64,000 nucleotides of DNA from Alcaligenaceae bacterium (GCA_013416445.1 JACCER010000009.1:91678-155677); one strand, 5' to 3'. Positions 17,448-28,054 are shown, counted from the stretch's first letter. The notes: generated by a model not told the origin, from the sequence alone. Translations and numbers: made by a program.

Positions 17448-18128
17448 TTAGAATTTGAATTGTGTAACGGTTGCGCCACGCAGCGGTTTGATGACAGTAT
17501 CGAACACGCTTTCAGTGTCGAAGCTGGCAGCGCTGGTGCGTGTAATACGGCAGGCGGTCATGATGGGGTTTTGGCCCACAACGACGACCAGGCGCCCGCC
17601 TACGCGTAACTGGTACTTGAGCGCGTCGGGCACGACGGGCACGGAACCAGTAAGCAGTATGGCGTCGTATTCAGTGGTGCCCCAGCCAGAATGGGCGTCG
17701 CCCGTTTCAACCTTGACGTTGTCGATATGGTTGCGCTGCAGGTTTTGCAGGGCAAAGGCTGCCAGGCGGCTGTCGACTTCAACGCTGGTGACCTGTTGCG
17801 CCAGCCTGGACAGCAAGGCTGCCTGATAGCCAGAGCCGGTGCCGATTTCGAGGACGCAGTCGGTGGGCTTGAGCTGCAGTTCTTGTGCGAGTCGTGCTTC
17901 AACCTTGGGCGTGAGCATGGTTTCGCGCGTATCGATCGAATTGATGATGAGCGGCAGTTCGACGTCGGAAAAAGCCATGCCCTGCATGTGTGCGGGTACA
18001 TAGCGTTCGCGCTGGACTTCGAAAAGAGCCTGCAGGACTCCGAAATCAAGTACGTCCCAGGGACGAATCTGTTGTTCGACCATGTTGAATCGGGCTTGTT
18101 CGATTTCTGAAAGTGCTGTGACGTTCAT
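17448..18128 (-). CDS. pcm: Protein-L-isoaspartate O-methyltransferase
   Basis: 226 residues from ATG 18126-18128; the frame is open up to TTG 18149 but that start is less likely. Seen: MVEQQIRPWDVLD, YVPAHMQGMAFSDVELPL, TMLTPKVEARLAQELQL, then the SAM-binding loop VLEIGTGSGYQAALLSRLAQQVTSVEVD and DAHSGWGTTEYDAILLTGSVPVVPD. The family methylates isoaspartyl residues to start protein repair. In related genomes this gene precedes tolC, here without the intervening rhodanese gene seen in Bordetella. Diverged members near tolC may have lost repair activity. Confidence 0.87.
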   Translation of the reverse strand: MNVTALSEIEQARFNMVEQQIRPWDVLDFGVLQALFEVQRERYVPAHMQGMAFSDVELPLIINSIDTRETMLTPKVEARLAQELQLKPTDCVLEIGTGSGYQAALLSRLAQQVTSVEVDSRLAAFALQNLQRNHIDNVKVETGDAHSGWGTTEYDAILLTGSVPVVPDALKYQLRVGGRLVVVVGQNPIMTACRITRTSAASFDTESVFDTVIKPLRGATVTQFKF

Positions 18129-18285
18129 GGCTTCTACAAAGAAAAACAAGTGTGGATTGTACGGAATGAGTGTGCGCCGACCGAGGTAAACGGAAGGGGC
18201 GAATCATGGCTACTATAGCTTATTTGTTGTCTGCGGTGCTGGCCGGAGCGAGGAAAGAGTCTGCCCCAGTGGCAACATCGACGTT

Positions 18286-19107
18286 TTACGCCGGTTGCGG
18301 CCACCAGGCATGAAAGTGTTGCACTGGCCCATGCCCCTTGCCTACGCTGAGCTCGCCAGACCGTGCAATAGCGGTGACCAGATAAGCTTTGGCGCGTTGG
18401 GCTGCCTCGGGAACGTCGGCTACCTGGGGCAGCAGCGCAGCCAGTGCAGCCGATAAGGTGCAGCCAGTGCCGTGGGTGTTGGGGGTGGCAATGCGCCTGC
18501 CCGGAAGCTCTATCATGCGGTCGCCGTCGTGCAGGATGTCTATGGTGTCGTCGCCAGGCAGATGGCCTCCTTTTAGGAATACCCAGCGTTCGCCCTGGTC
18601 GTTAAGCAGGCGGCGCAGCTTTTCTGCCATGCGGCGCATTTCCTTGACGTTATCCGCAGGGCTGGAACCCAACAGCACGCCGGCTTCAGGCAAATTGGGG
18701 GTCAGCATGGTGGCCAGTGGCAAGAGGCTGTCGCGCAGTTCATGCACGGCCGAGTCTTCCAGTAGATGGTCGCCGCTTTTTGCGATCATGACGGGGTCCA
18801 GCACCAAGTGGGCGGGTTTCCAGTACGCCAGGCGTTCCGCTACAGCGCGTGTTACCAGTTTTTGTCCTAGCATGCCGATTTTGACGGCATCTATACGTAC
18901 GTCGGCAAATAGGGTGTCGATTTGCTCGATGACGAATTCAGGGGGAACGGGCGATATGCCAGTTACGGCCTGAGTGTTTTGCGCGGTCAGGGCGGCAATG
19001 ACGGCGGTTCCATAGGCGCCGAGGGCGCTCATGGTTTTGATGTCGGCCAGGATGCCGGCGCCCCCCGAGGGATCGACACCGGCGATGGTAAGCGTGTTAG
19101 GGATCAT
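18286..19107 (-). CDS. thiD: ThiD, hydroxymethylpyrimidine/phosphomethylpyrimidine kinase
   Basis: 273 residues. Ribokinase-fold kinase: N-terminal LTIAGVDPSGGAGILADIKTMSALGAYG, middle DAVKIGMLGQKLV and LDPVMIAKSGDHLLE, and C-terminal NTHGTGCTLSAALAALL with the anion hole GTGC. It makes HMP diphosphate, the pyrimidine precursor of thiamine. ThiG lies 13 bp upstream on the same strand, so thiG-thiD form an operon. No TPP riboswitch was recognised upstream. Confidence 0.95.
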   Translation of the reverse strand: MIPNTLTIAGVDPSGGAGILADIKTMSALGAYGTAVIAALTAQNTQAVTGISPVPPEFVIEQIDTLFADVRIDAVKIGMLGQKLVTRAVAERLAYWKPAHLVLDPVMIAKSGDHLLEDSAVHELRDSLLPLATMLTPNLPEAGVLLGSSPADNVKEMRRMAEKLRRLLNDQGERWVFLKGGHLPGDDTIDILHDGDRMIELPGRRIATPNTHGTGCTLSAALAALLPQVADVPEAAQRAKAYLVTAIARSGELSVGKGHGPVQHFHAWWPQPA

Positions 19108-19120
19108 GTATGGGGATTAA

Positions 19121-19918
19121 TTAAGCTTTGGACTGGATCAAGCCTTCGGTGGGCGAACTGGGGTCGGCGCTGTAGAACTTGCGAGGTACGCGGCCAGCCA
19201 GGAAGGCTTCGCGGCCAGCTTGTACGGCCTTGTTCATGGCGCTGGCCATGAGGATGGGATTTTTGGCGCCGGCGATGGCGGTGTTCATGAGTATGGCATC
19301 ACAGCCCAGTTCCATGGCGACGGCGGCGTCAGAGGCGGTGCCGACGCCAGCGTCGACCAGTACGGGTACGTGTGACTGGTCAATGATGAGGCGCAGGTTC
19401 CAGGGGTTGAGAATACCCATGCCGGAGCCAATAAGCGATGCCAGGGGCATGATGGCGACGCAGCCTATGTCTTCGAGCATGCGGCATTGTATGGGGTCGT
19501 CGGTGCAGTAGACCATGACTTTGAAGCCGTCCTCGACCAGGGTTTTGGCGGCTTCCAGGGTGGCTGGCATGTTGGGGAAGAGGTTGTCTTTGTCGCCCAG
19601 CACTTCGAGCTTGACGAGGTCGTGGCCGTCGAGGAGTTCGCGTGCCAGGCGCAGAGTGCGCACGGCGTCTTGGGCGGTATAGCATCCGGCGGTGTTGGGC
19701 AGGATGGTGAATCGGGATGGAGGCAGAAAGTCGAGCAGGTTGGGTTCGCCGGCGTTTTGGCCGATGTTGGTGCGGCGTATGGCGACGGTGACGATTTCAG
19801 CGCCACTGGCATCTATGGCTTGCCGGGTTTCTTCGAAATCTTTGTATTTTCCTGTGCCTACAAGCAGGCGTGAAGAGTAATCGCGGCCTGCAAGGGTGAA
19901 AGTGTCTGCGTGATTCAT
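19121..19918 (-). CDS. thiG: ThiG, thiazole synthase
   Basis: 265 residues from ATG 19916-19918; a frame from 19969 would add 17 residues before MNHADTF and is less likely. TIM-barrel enzyme: [52 protein letters not shown] (contains the Schiff-base lysine), [62 protein letters not shown]. It forms the thiazole phosphate of thiamine from DXP, dehydroglycine and ThiS thiocarboxylate. ThiS, usually just upstream, is not here; nor is thiC or thiO. Confidence 0.95.
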   Translation of the reverse strand: MNHADTFTLAGRDYSSRLLVGTGKYKDFEETRQAIDASGAEIVTVAIRRTNIGQNAGEPNLLDFLPPSRFTILPNTAGCYTAQDAVRTLRLARELLDGHDLVKLEVLGDKDNLFPNMPATLEAAKTLVEDGFKVMVYCTDDPIQCRMLEDIGCVAIMPLASLIGSGMGILNPWNLRLIIDQSHVPVLVDAGVGTASDAAVAMELGCDAILMNTAIAGAKNPILMASAMNKAVQAGREAFLAGRVPRKFYSADPSSPTEGLIQSKA

Positions 19919-19978
19919 GGTGTGTGAGAGTAGGTGGGCTTCAAGGTGCAAGGTAAAAGCATAATCCATTTCCGGGTT

Positions 19979-20017
19979 CGTAGGTCAGATTAGGTGCGCA
20001 GGCGCGTATTCCGACAC
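19979..20017. repeat. Dispersed palindromic repeat, copy 2
   Basis: CGTAGGTCAGATTAGG... ...GTATTCCGAC, an imperfect palindrome between btuF and thiG, downstream of btuF on the minus strand. Same family as copies at 5373, 23186, 27101, 33463 and 43198. Confidence 0.75.
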
Positions 20018-20025
20018 AATAATCA

Positions 20026-20931
20026 TCAACGCGCCAGGTCCAGATACTGGCAAAGGCTGACCGTGGCTGCCACCATGCGTGGGCCAGGGCGAAAAAGCTG
20101 GTCAGGGTCTATGCCGTACACATGACCTTGTCGGGCGGCCTGCAGGTGCAGCCTGGACCAGCGCTGTTGCGCTTCTTCCAGGCGTGCCGGGTCTGTGGCC
20201 GATGTGATGATGACTTTGGGCTGCGCGACCAGCACGCTTTCGGCGCTGATCTGCGGGGCGGCAACCGGTGCGGCAGCATAAATATTGACGCCGCCGCAGA
20301 TGCGCAGGGCATCATTGAGCAGTGGGTCGCTGCCTATGGTGTAAAGCGGGGCGGTGCCGATTTCCATGAAGACGGAAATGGGTACTCTGTGAGCATAGCG
20401 ACGTTCCAGTGCATGCAATTGGCCTGACAGTGCCTTAGCCGTTGCCGCGGCGGTTTTTTCTGTATCGAATATTTTTCCAAAACGCATGATTTCGGCAGGT
20501 ATGTCTTGCAGGCTGCGTGGAGCCGAGTAAATCAGCGGTGTGTGCAGCCTGGCCAGCACAGGAGCCAGGGTCGCCGCTGCGGCTGAAGGCTGCCAGGCCA
20601 CGACCAGGTCGGGGCGCATGGCGAGCGTTTTTTCAACATTAATGTTCAAGCCATCGCCGATTCTGGGGATGACGAGTGCAGGCGGCGGATAGTCGCTGCT
20701 GATGACGGTGGCCACGATGTGCTCGCCAGCCCCGGCGGCAAAGATCAGTTCGGTAATGTGGGGGGCAAGCGTAATGGCGCGCTTGGCGGCAAGCGCGGGC
20801 TTGCTTTCCTGCCAAGGCGCGCCCGGCTGTGCTTGCGATGGCGGTACAGTCAGCGCCGACAGCCCAAGAACAGCCAGGCTGAAGGCGGCAAGCTGGCCGG
20901 TGATGCGTCGCATGAGCATGCCAAGCTGCAT
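20026..20931 (-). CDS. btuF: Cobalamin ABC transporter substrate-binding protein (BtuF-like)
   Basis: 301 residues with a signal peptide (about 1-34, ending PSQAQPG). Periplasmic binding protein of the class III (BtuF/FhuD) fold: RAITLAPHITELIFAAGAGEHIVATVISSDYPPPA, then PRIGDGLNINVEKTLAMRPDLVVAW and HTPLIYSAPRSLQDIPAEIMRFGKIFDTE. It follows btuB by 4 bp, behind a cobalamin riboswitch, which supports B12 as ligand. The start could be any of three in-frame ATGs within 9 codons. The ABC permease and ATPase (btuC, btuD) are not next to it. Confidence 0.88.
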   Translation of the reverse strand: MQLGMLMRRITGQLAAFSLAVLGLSALTVPPSQAQPGAPWQESKPALAAKRAITLAPHITELIFAAGAGEHIVATVISSDYPPPALVIPRIGDGLNINVEKTLAMRPDLVVAWQPSAAAATLAPVLARLHTPLIYSAPRSLQDIPAEIMRFGKIFDTEKTAAATAKALSGQLHALERRYAHRVPISVFMEIGTAPLYTIGSDPLLNDALRICGGVNIYAAAPVAAPQISAESVLVAQPKVIITSATDPARLEEAQQRWSRLHLQAARQGHVYGIDPDQLFRPGPRMVAATVSLCQYLDLAR

Positions 20932-20935
20932 GGGG

Positions 20936-22810
20936 TTACATCCTGAACGAGAAGTTTATGAATACATTGGAACCGGGGGTGTTGTAGCCGTAGGCGTTGG
21001 TGTAGTCTTTGTCGAACAAGTTGTTCCAGCGCATTTGCACGCCTACATTTTTGCTGAAGTCGTAGGAGGCAGTCAGGTTGACCAGGCTGTAGCCGCCCAG
21101 GCTGGTGCGCTGTGGGTCGCCCATTGCATCATAGAGCGTGTCGTAGCGTTTGCCGGTGAACTGATATTCGGCCCCCACAGTGAATGCGTCGATGCGGTGA
21201 GTGGCGCTCAGAAGATAGGCTTGTTTTGCGCGGCGAATAAGTTGCTCGCCCGTGTTGTCATCGCGCGGATTCATAAAATCAGCGCTGGCACGCAGTGTGG
21301 TATTGCCGAAACCGTACTCGCCAGTCAGAGTCAGGCCGCGTATGGTGGCCCGCTCTGTGTTGCTGGTGGTGCAATTGAAATACGCATCGCAGTCATAGGT
21401 GTTGATAAGATCCCGAATCTTGCTCTGATAAACCGTGGCGCCAACGCGCGTGGTATCGGTTTCATAGCGAAGGCTGGCTTCTATATTGCGTGATTTCTCT
21501 GGTTTCAGATTTGGATTGCCAGCAAAGCCCCACATGTTGGGCGAGTATAAGTCGGCAAATGTGGGTGCCCTGAAGCCTGTGTTGCCCGCGACTCCGACAC
21601 GCCATTGGTCGTTCAAGTCCAGGTCATAGCCCAAACTGCCTGTAGCCTGGTTGCCATAGCCTGAAATATTGTCGTTGCGTACGCTGGCTTGTATATGGTT
21701 GGGGCCGAAGTTGCCCCGGTATATCAGGCCCGCGGCATTGGTATCACGCCGATTGACGGTATAGGACGATGACGCGGCAGGCCGCTCTTCCAGGCGCTCC
21801 AGAATAATAGAGATATTCTGTTCCTCTGAAAATTTCAGATTGTTTTGCCAGGAGTAAGACCGCTGCAGGCTGCCGAAAGTCGATGATCTGCCCGCGCTGC
21901 GGCTATCGGTATGTTCTTTGGTAAAGCCTAGCCTTAGTATGCTTTGCCAGTAGTCGGTAATGTCGTCCGTACTGGTCAGGGTGTAAGCCTGCTGGCGGGT
22001 TATTGAGTGTGTCTTGCTAGGGTCCTGGCCCGCGTCAAAGTCACCGTCGATATAGCCGTTATAGGCAGTCAAGCCTATATGATGGCCCGCCGCCCAACGG
22101 TAGCCCAATGAACCGCTTAGTGAATTCTGGCTATAGCCGTCCTGGTCCGGGTTGAATGTAAATGTGCCGGATGACGGCTTGCTTGCATTGAAACCACTGC
22201 TTTCAGCCATGCTGCTCGATAAAGCGTAGTCCCATCCGTTTTGGGCGCCTGAAAAGCCCACACTGGACTTGAACGTATCGTAGCTGCCATAGCCGATATT
22301 GCCCCATGCGCCAAACGGCCGGTCTTCACCCCCTTTTTTGGTGATGATGTTGATGACGCCGCCGATAGCATCTGATCCATAAAGGCTGCTGCCCGCGCCA
22401 CGAACGATTTCAATGCGTTCAATTGTGGCTGGATCAATCGCACCCCAGTTCGTAGCGCCGGTGGTAATGCTATTGATGCGAACGCCATCGACCAGCACCA
22501 GTGTTTGGGCGGGATTGGCTCCCCGTAGGTAAACACCGGTAATCGTCTGCGGCCCGCCGCTGTTATAAAACTGTACTCCGGGCTGTTTCGCCAGTATTTC
22601 AGCAACGCTGTCTTGCCCCGCTTTTTGCAGTGCTTTCTTATCAATGACTGTCACGTCACCCAGTACGTCTTTTTCCAGTTGCGGGCTGCGGCTGGCGGTG
22701 ACGACGATTTGCTTGAGCTGAGGAACGGGGTTGGTGCTTTGCGCCGCGGCTGCGGCTGAAATGAAACAAGAGACTACGGCAAAGGCTTGCCGGTTTAAGG
22801 TGAAAGGCAT
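20936..22810 (-). CDS. btuB: TonB-dependent vitamin B12 receptor (BtuB-like)
   Basis: 624 residues from ATG 22808-22810, which gives a clean signal peptide (ends AAAAAQS); a longer frame reaches 22861. TonB box region IVVTASRSP, plug domain (KDVLGDVTVIDKKALQKAG, GVYLRGANPAQTLVLVDGVRINS, IERIEIVRGAGSSLYGSDAIGGVINIITKKG) and a 22-strand barrel ending NVFINFSFRM. It imports cobalamin across the outer membrane using TonB energy. The riboswitch upstream and the btuF gene downstream fit. The last residue is Met, not the usual terminal aromatic residue, but Phe lies two positions before it. Confidence 0.92.
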   Translation of the reverse strand: MPFTLNRQAFAVVSCFISAAAAAQSTNPVPQLKQIVVTASRSPQLEKDVLGDVTVIDKKALQKAGQDSVAEILAKQPGVQFYNSGGPQTITGVYLRGANPAQTLVLVDGVRINSITTGATNWGAIDPATIERIEIVRGAGSSLYGSDAIGGVINIITKKGGEDRPFGAWGNIGYGSYDTFKSSVGFSGAQNGWDYALSSSMAESSGFNASKPSSGTFTFNPDQDGYSQNSLSGSLGYRWAAGHHIGLTAYNGYIDGDFDAGQDPSKTHSITRQQAYTLTSTDDITDYWQSILRLGFTKEHTDSRSAGRSSTFGSLQRSYSWQNNLKFSEEQNISIILERLEERPAASSSYTVNRRDTNAAGLIYRGNFGPNHIQASVRNDNISGYGNQATGSLGYDLDLNDQWRVGVAGNTGFRAPTFADLYSPNMWGFAGNPNLKPEKSRNIEASLRYETDTTRVGATVYQSKIRDLINTYDCDAYFNCTTSNTERATIRGLTLTGEYGFGNTTLRASADFMNPRDDNTGEQLIRRAKQAYLLSATHRIDAFTVGAEYQFTGKRYDTLYDAMGDPQRTSLGGYSLVNLTASYDFSKNVGVQMRWNNLFDKDYTNAYGYNTPGSNVFINFSFRM

Positions 22811-22924
22811 GGTAGACCCTGAAAAACGCGCGTCCCCGCACGTTAGTAAGCAATAAGACATTTTCGGTTCGAGGTGACGGCGAAGGCCGTAGCCTGCTAG
22901 ATGCAGAGCCGGAAATGGACTAGG

Positions 22925-23065
22925 GGTGACTCAGGCCGGTGTCGGGCTGGCATGCGAAGCATGCTTACCGTTGCGGGGGCAGCACAGTTTGGGCGCGTGG
23001 CTTTTGCCAGAGACAAGCGCGCGTCTGTTTCCCGTTTACCTTTCGTATCGTGTGGGCGGGCATAA
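22925..23065 (-). promoter_or_regulatory. Cobalamin riboswitch upstream of btuB
   Basis: Read on the minus strand, the conserved elements appear in order: GGTAAACGGGAA (23029-23040), GCTGCCCCCGCAACGGTAAGC (core near 22962-22982), the hairpin GCATGCTTCGCATGC, and the B12 box AGCCCGACACCGGCC (near 22932-22946). About 110 nt separate it from the btuB start, enough for an expression platform. Known role: adenosylcobalamin binding lowers expression of the uptake genes. Confidence 0.92.
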
Positions 23066-23185
23066 GGCTATGGCCGCGTTTTCAATTCCGAAAGCACCTT
23101 GATCGACGCGAAATATATCACACGCCTACCCTCATGCCTGGTTATGACCTTAGTACTGGCATTGCTTGATTTTGTGATGTTGCTT

Positions 23186-23224
23186 GTCGGATTACGCTCG
23201 GTTCGCTCCTTGATCCGACCTACG
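23186..23224. repeat. Dispersed palindromic repeat, copy 3
   Basis: GTCGGATTACGC... ...GATCCGACCTACG, reverse orientation of the CGTAGGTCGGAT arm at its right end. It lies between the riboswitch and metH. The rest of the 502-bp gap between btuB and metH holds only the riboswitch and the metH promoter. Confidence 0.75.
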
Positions 23225-23312
23225 ATGCAATTCAAGCGCATTCAAAAAAGCCTGCCACATCGGCGGGCGATACAATGGCAGCTACTCTACATGATTACCG
23301 CCAGGTGCCCCA

Positions 23313-26300
23313 GTGTCTCATCCGTCTCTGCCTTATCCGCTTTCCTCTTACACGCATGGCGCCGAATTCGCGCGCCTGCTGGCTGAACGCATCCTGATTT
23401 TTGATGGCGCCATGGGCACCATGATCCAGCAATGCAAGCTCAACGAAACCGAATTTCGTGGTCCCCGCTTCGCAGACCACTTCAAAGACGTAAAGGGCAA
23501 TAACGAACTGCTCTCGCTGGTGCGCCCCGACATCATCTCCAGCATCCATCATCAGTATCTGGAAGCCGGCGCCGATGTCATTTCCACCAATACCTTTGGC
23601 GCTACCTCGATCGCTCAGGGCGACTACGGCCTGCCCGAAATCGCCTATGAACTGAATGTGGAGTCAGCCAAGCTTGCACGTGCCGCCTGTGATGCCATCA
23701 GCACCCCGGAACGGCCGCGTTTTGTGGCAGGCGCCCTAGGGCCACAACCCAAGACGGCTTCCATTTCGCCCGATGTGAACGATCCGGCGGCACGCAATGT
23801 TACCTTCGAACAACTGCGTGTTGCCTATACTGAACAGCTTAACGGCTTGCTTGATGGCGGCATCGACATCGTCCTGATCGAAACCATTTTCGATACGCTC
23901 AATGCCAAAGCCGCGATTTTCGCCGTTGAAACTGTATTTGAAGAGCGCGGCGTACGTCTGCCTGTCATGGTTTCCGGCACAGTCACCGACGCGTCCGGTC
24001 GTATCCTGTCTGGCCAGACGGTCGAAGCCTTCTGGAACTCGGTGCGCCATGCGCGTCCCATTACCATAGGGCTGAACTGCGCTCTGGGCGCCGCCCTGAT
24101 GCGGCCTTATGTGGCCGAGCTGTCCAAAATCTGTGACACCTACCTGTGCGTCTACCCCAATGCCGGCCTGCCCAACCCCATGGCGGAAACCGGCTTCGAC
24201 GAGACCCCGGCCGATACCTCATCGCTGCTGGAAGAGTTCGCCCGCTCCGGCCTGGTCAATATGGCTGGCGGTTGCTGCGGCACCACGCCTGAACATATCA
24301 AGGCCATTGCCGACAAGGTGGCTGGCTTGCCGGTGCGCAAGGTGCCGGTCATACCTATCAAAACTCGCCTCTCCGGCCTCGAGGCCCTGAACATCGATGC
24401 CGATACGCTGTTTGTGAACGTGGGTGAGCGCACCAATGTGACCGGCAGCAAGATGTTCCTGCGCCTGATACGCGAAGAAAAATACGACGAAGCCTTGGCC
24501 GTTGCCCGCCAGCAGGTTGAAAACGGCGCGCAAATCATCGACATCAACATGGACGAGGGCATGCTGGATTCCGCCCATTGCATGCATCGTTTCCTGAATA
24601 TGGTGGCGTCTGAACCCGATATTGCGCGGGTGCCCATCATGATAGACAGCTCTAAATGGGATGTCATAGAAACCGGCTTGCGCTGCGTGCAAGGCAAGGC
24701 GGTGGTCAACTCCATCTCCATGAAGGAGGGTGAAGAAGAATTCCTGAAGCACGCCCGCTTGTGCCGCAAATACGGTGCGGCGGCCGTGGTCATGGCCTTC
24801 GACGAAGAAGGTCAAGCCGACAATTTGGAAAAGCGCAAGAAAATTTGCGCACGGGCGTACGGCTTGCTGGTCAACGAAGTGGGCTTTCCCCCTGAAGACA
24901 TTATTTTCGACCCCAACGTTTTCGCCATTGCCACCGGTATCGACGAGCACAATAACTATGCGGTTGACTTCATCGAGGCCACGCGCTGGATCACCGAAAA
25001 CCTGCCGCACGCGCGGGTGTCGGGCGGTATTTCCAACGTAAGTTTCTCGTTTCGCGGCAACGAACTGATGCGCGAAGCCATACACGCCGTCTTCCTGTAC
25101 TACGCTGTGCAAGAAGGCTTGACCATGGGCATTGTCAACGCCGGGCAGTTGGGGGTGTACAGCGATCTAGATCCCAAGCTGCGCGATATGGTCGAAGACG
25201 TGGTGCTGAATCGGCCTGAGCCTATAGGTAAAACCGACCCAGCCGACGAAAACTCGCCCACCGAAAGGCTGGTGGAGCTGGCCGAAACCGTCAAAGGCTC
25301 GGGCGCCAAGAAGGAAGAAGATCTGACCTGGCGCGAGCAGCCGGTCGAAGCCCGTTTGTCGCACGCCCTGGTGCTAGGCATTACCACTTTCATCGTCGAA
25401 GACACCGAAGAGGTGCGCCAGAAAATTGCCGATGCGGGCGGGCGCCCCATTCAGGTCATTGAAGGTCCGCTCATGGACGGCATGAATGTCGTGGGCGATC
25501 TGTTCGGTGCGGGCAAAATGTTCCTGCCTCAGGTGGTCAAGTCGGCGCGTGTCATGAAGCTGGCCGTGGCTCACCTGATTCCCTTCATCGAAGAAGAAAA
25601 ACGCCAGATCGAAGCGGCCGGGGGCGATGTGCGCGCCAAAGGCAAAATCGTTATCGCCACGGTCAAGGGTGACGTGCACGACATCGGCAAGAATATCGTG
25701 ACGGTGGTCTTGCAGTGCAACAACTTCGAAGTCGTGAATATGGGTGTGATGGTGCCTTGTTCCCAAATCTTGGCCAAAGCCAAGGAAGAGAACGCCGATA
25801 TGGTGGGGTTGTCAGGCCTGATCACGCCCAGCCTCGAAGAAATGGCCTATGTGGCCTCTGAAATGCAGCGCGATGAATACTTCCGCAGCCGCAAGCTGCC
25901 ATTGCTGGTGGGCGGCGCCACCACCAGTCGCGTGCATACCGCCGTGAAAATCGCGCCTAATTACGAAGGGCCGGTCATTTACGTGCCCGATGCCAGCCGC
26001 TCGGTGGGGGTTGCCACCCACCTGATGTCTGACGGTGCAGATGCCTGGCTGGCTGAACTGGCCCAGGAATATGAATTGGTGCGTACGCGCCACGCTAATC
26101 GCAAGGCCACTCCCATGGTCAGCCTGGAAGATGCGCGCGCCGGCCGCCCAGCCATAGACTGGGCCAATTACACGCCGCCACGCCCCAAATTCATAGGGCG
26201 GCGCACCTTCAAGAATTATGACCTGACCGAAATCCTGAAGTTTCTGGACTGGACGCCGTTCTTCCAGACCTGGAGCCTGTTTGGCCAGTACCCCGCCATA

Positions 26301-27086
26301 CTCGACGACAAGGTCGTGGGCGAAGAAGCCCGCAAGCTGCTGGCGGAAGGCCAGGCCATGATGAAAAAGGTAATAGACGGGCGCTGGCTGACGGCCAATG
26401 GGGTCATCGCCTTTTATCCGGCCAATACAGTCAATGACGACGATATTGAAATTTATCGCGATGAAACCCGTTCCGAGGTGTTGTTTACCTGGCGCAATTT
26501 ACGCCAGCAACAAGAAAAGCGCGCGGGCGTTGATTACAAATGCCTGGCCGACTACATTGCGCCAAAATCCACCGGCATCACTGACTATATCGGTATGTTT
26601 GCCGTGACCGGCGGGCTAGGCATAGAAAAACACGACCAGCGCTTCCTGGACGACAACGACGACTATTCCAGCATCATGCTCAAGGCTGTGGCCGACCGCC
26701 TGGCCGAGGGTTTTGCCGAAACCCTGCATGCGCGTGTGCGCCGCGACTTGTGGGGTTATGTGCCTGACGAGAGCCTGCCCAATGAAGAGATTATTGCCGA
26801 GAAATACCAGGGCATACGCCCGGCGCCGGGCTATCCCGCCTGCCCTGAGCATGTGGTGAAAAAAGAGATGTTCAGGGTGCTCGAGTGCGATGACATCGAC
26901 ATGCAACTGACCGACAGCTATGCCATGTATCCGGCATCCAGTGTGTCGGGCTTTTACTTCAGCCATCCCTCGTCGCAGTACTTTAACGTTGGCAACATTA
27001 CCGACGATCAAATTCAAGACTATATGCGGCGCAGCGGGCGTGACGAAGAAGATGTACGCCGCAGCTTGGCCAGCGTGCTTAGATAA
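23313..27086 (+). CDS. metH: MetH, cobalamin-dependent methionine synthase
   Basis: 1257 residues, slightly longer than the E. coli enzyme, starting with GTG 23313 after an AGGTG motif. Domains in order: homocysteine-binding barrel (1-340) with zinc cysteines in GLNCALG and [10 protein letters not shown]; pterin-binding barrel (about 365-640) opening [15 protein letters not shown]; cap and B12-binding domain (about 660-910) with [13 protein letters not shown], whose histidine is the lower cobalt ligand (DxHxxG); and the AdoMet activation domain ending [27 protein letters not shown]. It methylates homocysteine with methyl-tetrahydrofolate. Divergent from the B12 uptake genes, so cofactor supply and use are neighbours. 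Confidence 0.97.
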   Translation: MSHPSLPYPLSSYTHGAEFARLLAERILIFDGAMGTMIQQCKLNETEFRGPRFADHFKDVKGNNELLSLVRPDIISSIHHQYLEAGADVISTNTFGATSIAQGDYGLPEIAYELNVESAKLARAACDAISTPERPRFVAGALGPQPKTASISPDVNDPAARNVTFEQLRVAYTEQLNGLLDGGIDIVLIETIFDTLNAKAAIFAVETVFEERGVRLPVMVSGTVTDASGRILSGQTVEAFWNSVRHARPITIGLNCALGAALMRPYVAELSKICDTYLCVYPNAGLPNPMAETGFDETPADTSSLLEEFARSGLVNMAGGCCGTTPEHIKAIADKVAGLPVRKVPVIPIKTRLSGLEALNIDADTLFVNVGERTNVTGSKMFLRLIREEKYDEALAVARQQVENGAQIIDINMDEGMLDSAHCMHRFLNMVASEPDIARVPIMIDSSKWDVIETGLRCVQGKAVVNSISMKEGEEEFLKHARLCRKYGAAAVVMAFDEEGQADNLEKRKKICARAYGLLVNEVGFPPEDIIFDPNVFAIATGIDEHNNYAVDFIEATRWITENLPHARVSGGISNVSFSFRGNELMREAIHAVFLYYAVQEGLTMGIVNAGQLGVYSDLDPKLRDMVEDVVLNRPEPIGKTDPADENSPTERLVELAETVKGSGAKKEEDLTWREQPVEARLSHALVLGITTFIVEDTEEVRQKIADAGGRPIQVIEGPLMDGMNVVGDLFGAGKMFLPQVVKSARVMKLAVAHLIPFIEEEKRQIEAAGGDVRAKGKIVIATVKGDVHDIGKNIVTVVLQCNNFEVVNMGVMVPCSQILAKAKEENADMVGLSGLITPSLEEMAYVASEMQRDEYFRSRKLPLLVGGATTSRVHTAVKIAPNYEGPVIYVPDASRSVGVATHLMSDGADAWLAELAQEYELVRTRHANRKATPMVSLEDARAGRPAIDWANYTPPRPKFIGRRTFKNYDLTEILKFLDWTPFFQTWSLFGQYPAILDDKVVGEEARKLLAEGQAMMKKVIDGRWLTANGVIAFYPANTVNDDDIEIYRDETRSEVLFTWRNLRQQQEKRAGVDYKCLADYIAPKSTGITDYIGMFAVTGGLGIEKHDQRFLDDNDDYSSIMLKAVADRLAEGFAETLHARVRRDLWGYVPDESLPNEEIIAEKYQGIRPAPGYPACPEHVVKKEMFRVLECDDIDMQLTDSYAMYPASSVSGFYFSHPSSQYFNVGNITDDQIQDYMRRSGRDEEDVRRSLASVLR

Positions 27087-27100
27087 GCTTCTACGTGTTT

Positions 27101-27139
27101 CGTAGGTCGGATTAGGCGCGCCAGCGCCGTAATCCGACA
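27101..27139. repeat. Dispersed palindromic repeat, copy 4
   Basis: CGTAGGTCGGATTAGGCGCG followed by CCAGCGCCGTAATCCGAC; the best-conserved copy in the window. It starts 14 bp after the metH stop and could end the metH transcript. Confidence 0.85.
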
Positions 27140-27202
27140 AATGAACATGATGAAATCATTAAGTAAGCGTCATTCAGCTTAAAACGGTGACAGAGGGGGG
27201 GT

Positions 27203-28054
27203 ATGCACGATAAAACCGCAGGCACGCCCGCTGCTGTCTCGCCAGCGTCGGCAGAGCAGCTTAATTCAGCCCGACGCAAGGCCTTGGGTGATTTTTTGCG
27301 TAGCGCCCGCGCTCGTGTGCAGCCAGAAAGCGTGGGCTTGCCTGCAGGAACAAGGCGGCGCACACCTGGCTTGCGTCGCGAAGAGCTCGCGCAATTGTGC
27401 GGTATCAGCGTTACCTGGTACACATGGATAGAACAGGGGCGCGATGTGTCCGTGTCGCCCAGCGTCTGGGCCAGGCTGGCCTCGGTGCTGATGCTGGCGC
27501 GGGCCGAGCGCCACTACCTGTTCGAATTGGCTGAATGCACCGACCCCGAGCACGGACGCGGCTATATGCTGCCTTTGCCAGGGGGGCTGGCCGATTGCGT
27601 GCATAGCATCACCGCGCCGGCTTACATCCTGGATCGTTGCTGGAACGTACTGGCATGCAACAAGGCGTTGCTGCATTTGTTCAATGGCTGGCCTGAGCGT
27701 GACGCTCATCCCAATTTGTTGCGTTACATTTTCAGGGATCCGGCAGCGCAGGAACTGGTGGTTGATTGGGACCAGCGCGCCAGCCGGGTAGTGGCCGAGT
27801 TCCGAGCCGATGCGGCGGCGCATGTCGACGAGCCCGATGTCAAGACGCTGCTGGCTGGCTTGCTGCAGTCTAGTCCGGTTTTCGCGCACTGGTGGACACG
27901 TCACACTGTGGTTGACCGTGAAGGCGGCCTGCGCGAATTCCGGCATCCTGGTTCGGGTATTTTGCGCTACCAGCAAATCACCTTTCGCCTGGCGACACGA
28001 CCAGATTGCAAGCTGGTGATGTTGCTTGAAAATACAGAAATGGGTGTTTTGTAA
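27203..28054 (+). CDS. Helix-turn-helix regulator with MmyB-like ligand-binding domain
   Basis: 283 residues. N-terminal XRE-type HTH (about 30-100): LGDFLRSARARVQPESVGLP, RRRTPGLRREELAQLCGISVTWYTWIEQGRDVSVSPSVWARLASVL. The rest is the PAS-like MmyB domain that binds fatty-acid-like ligands in characterised relatives (PAYILDRCWNVLACNKALLHLF, then LRYIF, RVVAEFRADAA, FRHPGSGILRYQQITFRL). A single-gene unit with unknown targets. A run of seven G (27195-27201) sits one base before the ATG and is part of the ribosome binding site, an unusual spacing that could vary by slippage. Confidence 0.88.
   Translation: MHDKTAGTPAAVSPASAEQLNSARRKALGDFLRSARARVQPESVGLPAGTRRRTPGLRREELAQLCGISVTWYTWIEQGRDVSVSPSVWARLASVLMLARAERHYLFELAECTDPEHGRGYMLPLPGGLADCVHSITAPAYILDRCWNVLACNKALLHLFNGWPERDAHPNLLRYIFRDPAAQELVVDWDQRASRVVAEFRADAAAHVDEPDVKTLLAGLLQSSPVFAHWWTRHTVVDREGGLREFRHPGSGILRYQQITFRLATRPDCKLVMLLENTEMGVL

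Noticed and set aside
18150..18285. 35-codon plus-strand frame starting MATIAYLLSAVLAG
   Set aside because: Too short and without ribosome binding site; in Bordetella relatives a rubredoxin gene can lie near thiD, but its CxxC motifs are absent here.
19919..20026. TPP riboswitch before thiG
   Set aside because: No THI-box elements were found in this short gap.
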